A stretch of DNA of 64,000 nt, from the NCBI GenBank assembly GCA_020160935.1, contig JAIUPL010000026.1, positions 1 to 64,000 on the forward strand, given 5' to 3'. The notes under the pieces were generated by a model. It saw nothing but the letters and a program-made list of their open reading frames with translations, had not been told where the DNA came from and ran no database searches. This DNA comes from Bacteroidota bacterium (lineage in GTDB: Bacteria; Bacteroidota; Bacteroidia; Chitinophagales; Saprospiraceae). Below are positions 59,655 to 64,000 of the stretch, piece after piece (position 1 is the first letter of the stretch; the number at the start of each line of letters is the position of its first letter). The translations under genes were made by a program, and so were the position numbers.

Positions 59655-61136
59655 ATGAAACGATATTTCTTGCTCCTGCTGATGTTCGGCATCGCAGCAG
59701 GCGGTTTTTCCCAGACCGTATCGGATGTTTTACGATATTCTTATCTGCGGCAAGGCGGGACAGCCAGATCCATGGGCGCTGGCGGCGCATTTGGCGCACT
59801 GGGCGCCGAGTTTGGAGCCATTAGCCAGAATCCTGCCGGATTGGCGATGTTCCGCACCAGCGAACTGGTGATTACACCCGCGCTTAAATTTTCCAATACG
59901 GAAACACAGTTAAGCAATGGCTCGCCCTATACCGACGACAAAAGCGCATTCGGATTTGACAATTTTGGTATGGTGTTCAATACCACACCACACAACAGCG
60001 AGTGGAAAACGTTTAACGTAGCCATCGGCCTGAACAGGCAGAATAACTACCACCAGTCTATTTTCTACGAAGGCCAGGCACAGGGTTCCATCATGAACGA
60101 GTTCTTTGCAGATGCCCGCAATACTTTTGCTTCAGGCGGTACCGAGGAAGACCTCTACCCTTTCGGATCGGGGCTGGCCTGGAACACGAATGCCATTTAC
60201 TTTCAAAACGACTCGCTCAGATACGATCTCTACGACAACCCGAATGCTACGCTGAATCGTTCGCAAAGCCTCACTACCTACGGCCGTATGAATGAAATGA
60301 TCCTTTCATTTGCAGGCAATTATGATGAGAAATTAATGGTGGGTGTCACCGTAGGCGTTCCTTTTGTCAACTATCGCATTGAAGGAGAATACAATGAAGA
60401 CGACCCAGCCGGTGGCCTGAATGGGAATGTGCCTTATTTCGACCGGCTCACCTATACCGAATACCTGCGTACGGAAGGGGTGGGTGTGAACCTGAAACTC
60501 GGTGTAATCTACAAAATTTCGCAAGCCCTGCGCATCGGCGGCTCTTTTCACACGCCCACGGCATTGCGCCTGACAGATACTTACAGCAATACTTTCCAGT
60601 ATGCCTATGAGGATGGCAGCGGCCCTGTTACGAGCGCTGTGGAAGATTCGCCGGAAGGTACCACCGACTATCGCCTGCGCACGCCCTGGCGCGCGATGGC
60701 CAGTGCTGCCCTTGTCATTAAAAAGAACGGTTTTTTGAGTGCCGATGTGGAATGGGTCGACTATGGCGCCAACCGCTACAACCTCAATGCGCAGGTGCCC
60801 AGTGCTGAGAACGAACGCATCGAACGCGAACTGAACAACGAGATTCAGCGGAAATATCAGCAAGCCATGAATGTGCGGGTAGGCGGCGAACTGGCCGTCA
60901 AAAAATTCCGCTTCCGTGCAGGTGTCAACCTCAATGGCAACCCGGAAGAAGGTATGGACGACTACAATGTAGGATATTCCGTAGGCGCAGGAGTGCGTGG
61001 CAATGCATTTTACCTCGACCTGGGCTATCGTCGTTCTACCGGCAATGGTTCTGTAGCGCCCTATGCCGGTGCTCCCGTGGCTACCACCGACGTGGTGTCG
61101 AGCGATGTGCTGATGACGCTGGGGTTCAAATTCTGA
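59655..61136 (+). CDS. OmpP1/FadL-like outer-membrane transport protein
   Basis: 493 residues from the ATG at 59655 (MKRYFLLLLMFGIAAGGFSQ, a signal peptide). The early sequence GGTARSMGAGGAFGALGAEFGAISQNPAGLAMF is the OmpP1/FadL hatch motif (NPAG). It is followed by a predicted 14-strand barrel with aromatic strand ends, closing VLMTLGFKF with terminal Phe. Such proteins pass hydrophobic compounds across the outer membrane. The frame upstream to 59574 reads repeat-derived sequence and is not used. The TGA stop starts the TGAAACACGGATT repeat Q. Confidence 0.88.
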   Translation: MKRYFLLLLMFGIAAGGFSQTVSDVLRYSYLRQGGTARSMGAGGAFGALGAEFGAISQNPAGLAMFRTSELVITPALKFSNTETQLSNGSPYTDDKSAFGFDNFGMVFNTTPHNSEWKTFNVAIGLNRQNNYHQSIFYEGQAQGSIMNEFFADARNTFASGGTEEDLYPFGSGLAWNTNAIYFQNDSLRYDLYDNPNATLNRSQSLTTYGRMNEMILSFAGNYDEKLMVGVTVGVPFVNYRIEGEYNEDDPAGGLNGNVPYFDRLTYTEYLRTEGVGVNLKLGVIYKISQALRIGGSFHTPTALRLTDTYSNTFQYAYEDGSGPVTSAVEDSPEGTTDYRLRTPWRAMASAALVIKKNGFLSADVEWVDYGANRYNLNAQVPSAENERIERELNNEIQRKYQQAMNVRVGGELAVKKFRFRAGVNLNGNPEEGMDDYNVGYSVGAGVRGNAFYLDLGYRRSTGNGSVAPYAGAPVATTDVVSSDVLMTLGFKF

Positions 61137-61342
61137 AACACGGATTACACCGATAGTACGGATATGCACGGATTGTATCTGTTGATATAGACAATCTGCA
61201 ATAATAAGAGAGGCGATGACAGTGATGTCATCGCCTCTCTTATTATTGATCCCTCCATCCGTGCATACCCGTACTATCCGTGTAATCCGTGTTTCCCAAT
61301 CCGTGCATACCCGTACTATCCGTGTAATCCGTGTTTCCGTGT
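61134..61342. repeat. Composite inverted repeat, ACACGGATTACACGG family, with nested perfect hairpin (element Q)
   Basis: The left arm (61137-61180) has AACACGGATTACACCGATAG and the right arms (61257-61300, 61301-61340) are two complementary copies (CCGTGTAATCCGTGTTT). Nested inside is a perfect 22-base stem, AATAATAAGAGAGGCGATGA extended by CA (61200-61221, pairing 61226-61247) with a GTGA loop. Both convergent neighbours stop (TGA, TAA) at the first AAACACGG unit. Confidence 0.9.
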
Positions 61343-62527
61343 TTACTGGAATACCCGCACGTAATCCACCACCAGTCTTTGCGGGAAAATGGTGGAGCCA
61401 TCCGGGCTTCCGGGCCAGTTGCCGCCTACAGCCAGGTTGAAAATAAAAAAGAAATTCTGGTTGAATGGCCAGGGTTGACCGGCGCCCAGGGTAGCAGGTG
61501 TTACTTCATGGAACTGCACATCGTCGAGATACCAGCGGATACGGTTTTCTTCCCACTCCATGGAAAACACGTGAAAAGCATCGGCCAGCAAGGCGTTGTT
61601 GGCCAAAGTTTTGGACGCTGTGCGTTGCTGATGTGTGGCAGTGCTGGTGCCATAGTGTACCGTACCGTGGGCCGTGCCCGGTTGGCTACCGATCATTTCC
61701 ATGATATCAATTTCACCGCAGGCAGGCCATCCGGCCGTAGTAAAATTGCTGCCCAGCATCCAGAAAGCAGGCCAGATGCCTTTGCCTTTTGGCAATGCTG
61801 CACGGATGTCGATACGCCCGTATTTAAACTCCTTTTTCCCTTTCGTCACCATACGGGAAGAAGTGTACTGCGACCCGCTAAAGTTCTCCTGACGTGCCTC
61901 GATAATGAGTTTACCATCGTGGGAATAGGTATTCTCGGGTCGATAGTACTGAAGTTCATTGTTGCCCCAGCCGCCGTTGTTGCCCATTTCATGGGTCCAG
62001 AAAGAGGTATTCAGCGTGTTGCTATTGAATTCATCCTGCCAAACGAGTGTACGCCCCGGATAGGTTTCCGGGGTAGAATAACCCGAAGTAGGAATATTCA
62101 AGGCATTGTTGTTGTCGTCGTTGGTAATTGTTCCTTTTGCGCGCGACTGTCCGAGTACGGCGTTGGCAGGGTTCAGCAACACCAATTCGAACGATTCGTC
62201 GCTTTCTTCTACATCATCGCCAATGATTTCGACCGACACCTTTTTTTCGGTTTCACCGGGCCCGAATATCAGTTGCTGATTGGCAATAGCCACAAAATCG
62301 ACGCCGGCCTGCGCCGTGCCCGACAAGGTGGAATAGTTTACCAGTACATTGGTTTGTGCAGCCTGGCTCAGGCGAATGGTGAAGTCCATCACGTTGTCTG
62401 CATTTCCTTCCGCCTGTGTCACATCGGCTACAGAAATGGTGGGTTTTTGTGGGTCAGGATCACCGCCGTCATCCTTTTTACAGGCGGCGATGGAAAGCAA
62501 TATGAATAGAGCAATGAGTGATCGCAT
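61343..62527 (-). CDS. Glycoside hydrolase family 16 lipoprotein with Calx-beta domain
   Basis: 394 residues from the ATG at 62527. Lipoprotein Cys16 (LLSIAACKKDDGG). A Calx-beta domain spans about 28-135 (AGVDFVAIANQQLIFGPGET; DDVEESDESFELVLLNPANA). The GH16 domain follows, with WGNNELQYY, KGKGIWPAFWMLG and the catalytic GEIDIME (nucleophile and acid Glu). It likely cuts beta-1,3 or mixed-linkage glucans such as laminarin, outside or at the cell surface. It is in a run with a second GH16 and a PKD-type lipoprotein. The frame upstream of 62527 only translates a GATGAATGA repeat. Confidence 0.93.
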   Translation of the reverse strand: MRSLIALFILLSIAACKKDDGGDPDPQKPTISVADVTQAEGNADNVMDFTIRLSQAAQTNVLVNYSTLSGTAQAGVDFVAIANQQLIFGPGETEKKVSVEIIGDDVEESDESFELVLLNPANAVLGQSRAKGTITNDDNNNALNIPTSGYSTPETYPGRTLVWQDEFNSNTLNTSFWTHEMGNNGGWGNNELQYYRPENTYSHDGKLIIEARQENFSGSQYTSSRMVTKGKKEFKYGRIDIRAALPKGKGIWPAFWMLGSNFTTAGWPACGEIDIMEMIGSQPGTAHGTVHYGTSTATHQQRTASKTLANNALLADAFHVFSMEWEENRIRWYLDDVQFHEVTPATLGAGQPWPFNQNFFFIFNLAVGGNWPGSPDGSTIFPQRLVVDYVRVFQ

Positions 62528-62662
<135 letters not shown>

Positions 62663-63502
62663 TCAAAACTGATACACCCGCACATAATCCACTTCCATGC
62701 GTTGCGGCCAGATGCCAGTATCTACGCCCATTTTACCGCCCCAATTGCCGCCTACTGCCATATTGAGAATCAGGTGAAAGCGTTGATCGAATGGCCAGGC
62801 ATCAGGGCCTTTACCATTGTTTTTGAACGTATGGAACACATTTCCGTCCAGCAGGAAGTTAATACGGTCAGGAAACCAGTCAATCGCATATTCGTGGAAA
62901 GCGGTCGACAGATCGGTCAGATACACGCCTTTGGTGCTTTGGGTACCGATGGCGTGGTTGTATGATTTGGTATGAATCGAACCGAACAAGGAATCAGGCA
63001 TATAGCCCACAAATTCCATGATGTCTATTTCTCCCGACGCTGGCCAGCCCCCGTATTTCCAGTCGGTAGGCAACATCCAGATAGCCGGCCAAACGCCTTT
63101 CCCTTTCGGCAGTTTTGCCCGAATAGCCATACGGCCGTAGGTCCAGTCGCCCTTGAATTTGCTGACAAGCCGCGCAGAACTGTAGTCCTTCCCGCCCATT
63201 TTTTCCCGGCGGGCTTCTACGATCAATTTCCCGTTTTCTGCCCGTGCGTTGTTGAGCGAGCGGGTGTAGTATTGCAGTTCGTTGTTGCCCCAGCCGCATA
63301 CATTGGGGCAACCGTCGCCCAGGTCATAGCCCCAATGAGTGGAGTCGGGCAAACCTTTGTAGTCAAATTCGTCGCTCCAGACAAGTTTCAGGGCGCTGGC
63401 AGGCTTTGGCGCTTGCTCATCCCTCATCATCGTTGCAGGCTTGCATGTCCAATTCAGTGCTGCCAGCATCGCCCCAAACAACAAGTATCGCATAGGTAAC
63501 AT
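62663..63502 (-). CDS. Glycoside hydrolase family 16 lipoprotein
   Basis: 279 residues. A short lipoprotein signal with Cys (LAALNWTCKPATM), then a single GH16 domain: LVWSDEFDYKGLPDSTHWGY, CGWGNNELQYYTR, KGKGVWPAIWMLPTDW, catalytic GEIDIMEFVG, and terminal PQRMEVDYVRVYQF. The layout is that of endo-beta-1,3-glucanases (laminarinases). It starts six bases after the PKD-type gene stop, so they are cotranscribed. An alternative start nine bases later (MRYLLFG) is equally possible. With the next GH16 it forms the distal part of a beta-glucan utilisation locus. Confidence 0.93.
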   Translation of the reverse strand: MLPMRYLLFGAMLAALNWTCKPATMMRDEQAPKPASALKLVWSDEFDYKGLPDSTHWGYDLGDGCPNVCGWGNNELQYYTRSLNNARAENGKLIVEARREKMGGKDYSSARLVSKFKGDWTYGRMAIRAKLPKGKGVWPAIWMLPTDWKYGGWPASGEIDIMEFVGYMPDSLFGSIHTKSYNHAIGTQSTKGVYLTDLSTAFHEYAIDWFPDRINFLLDGNVFHTFKNNGKGPDAWPFDQRFHLILNMAVGGNWGGKMGVDTGIWPQRMEVDYVRVYQF

Positions 63503-63508
63503 CTATCT

Positions 63509-64000
63509 TTAAATTTTCACAAATGTCAGTTCAAACCAGCCGTCGCTGTTCACGATTTTGCTGCGTACCACCAGTTGTGTTTCTGTCAGCGTGACAATGT
63601 CGTAAATCGGGCCCGAATCCCATACGCCGAGGAATGCGCCATCAGGCAAAATCAATTGATCGACTCCATTATTGCCAGTCCCTTTCGAAATAATCCAGGT
63701 CAGGTTGGTCGGCGGTGAAAAACTCACGGCAGCATATCCATTCCATGGGTCTACGGTCTGGCCGTTGTTGTTGTACTGAAAATGGCCACCTGCAAAATAG
63801 AAACAAAAAGCATCGTCGTACTGGGCTGCCTGCAAGCCATTGGCCGGCGAGGTGTACCATTCGCTGGAGCCCGGTTGCGGCCCTACACGCACCGCACCGG
63901 CAGCATGGGTAAAGGTCCAGCAGCGGCCCGGTGTTTCACAATCGCCCGTGAGCAGGCCCGTTTGAGGGTCGCAGGTAGGTTGCGCGTCCTGTGCAATATT
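63509..64000 (-). CDS. C-terminal part of a PKD-type/SusE-position surface lipoprotein (cut by window edge)
   Basis: An open frame of 164 codons runs from the right edge to TAA at 63509. It reads DPQTGLLTGDCETPGRCWTF, then GPQPGSSEWYTSPANGLQAA, YDDAFCFYFAGGHFQYNNNG and GWFELTFVKI. This pattern is typical of the C-terminus of PKD-domain lipoproteins that accompany GH16 enzymes and a SusCD pair in laminarin utilisation loci of marine and sludge Bacteroidota. The stop precedes the GH16 gene by six bases. The SusCD genes of this locus are expected to the right of the window. Confidence 0.75.
   Translation of the reverse strand, partial: NIAQDAQPTCDPQTGLLTGDCETPGRCWTFTHAAGAVRVGPQPGSSEWYTSPANGLQAAQYDDAFCFYFAGGHFQYNNNGQTVDPWNGYAAVSFSPPTNLTWIISKGTGNNGVDQLILPDGAFLGVWDSGPIYDIVTLTETQLVVRSKIVNSDGWFELTFVKI

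Overview
The window reads as chromosomal DNA of a gliding or filamentous member of the Bacteroidota, most like the Saprospiria/Chitinophagales side. The grounds are SusC/SusD pairs, type IX secretion parts (GldJ-like lipoprotein, PorP/SprF), many lipoproteins, ExbD/TonB multiplicity, an archaeal-type ProRS, no obvious Shine-Dalgarno sites, and repeated TAnnTTTG promoter elements a short way upstream of start codons. Base composition is near 50% GC. The exception is the first ~560 bases: they are far more GC-rich and encode the end of a proteobacterial-style GMC oxidoreductase plus the first codons of an SDR enzyme, joined in frame to a Bacteroidota enzyme. That join is probably an assembly chimera or a very recent junction.

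Layout. 0.6-10.6 kb: Zn-dependent phospholipase-like enzyme, flippase, Na+/solute symporter, DMT exporter, BamA/TamA-like outer-membrane protein, CPBP protease, pdxJ. 11.2-22.8 kb: two paralogous three-gene operons (SusC, SusD, small lipoprotein) facing each other as one large inverted duplication around a 30-bp perfect palindrome. 23.6-26.7 kb: a small membrane protein, a PstS-like lipoprotein and a TPR protein. 26.8-29.6 kb: two lipoproteins and a Gfo/Idh/MocA oxidoreductase. 29.8-34.6 kb: ExbB, three ExbD and two TonB, which energise TonB-dependent receptors such as the SusC proteins. 35-39.4 kb: GldJ-like, PorP/SprF, an M48 protease and ribosomal protein L25. 39.7-44.4 kb: an alpha/beta hydrolase, a short methylmalonyl-CoA mutase small subunit, and an isc cluster (iscS, tiny ORF, iscU, iscA). 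44.8-48.4 kb: a 1180-residue CHAT-protease/STAND-NTPase/TPR protein of the biological-conflict type. 48.7-57.7 kb: arfB, a COG2509 flavoprotein, PBP1A, an MFS transporter, a GNAT acetyltransferase, proS. 58-61 kb: a low-complexity secreted protein and an OmpP1/FadL-like porin. 61.3-64 kb: the distal end of a beta-glucan (laminarin-type) utilisation locus with two GH16 enzymes and the end of a PKD-type lipoprotein.

The most unusual feature is not a protein. Most longer intergenic gaps hold large inverted repeats whose two arms are arrays of short units. The units fall into several unrelated families (GTGAGAG, AGTCCTGAGTCC, TTGAGGGG, GGTTGATGAGGG, ACGGATTGAAAC and others), and both arms of one hairpin always come from the same family. 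Eight of them share a core motif around GTAGAGTNNAC. In many cases the stop codon of the flanking gene is the first TGA or TAG of the array, and in one case the array supplies the N-terminus of a gene. Two copies with the core in the opposite orientation bracket the CHAT/STAND gene. I know of no description of such a composite family. No tRNA, rRNA, CRISPR array or IS transposase was seen.
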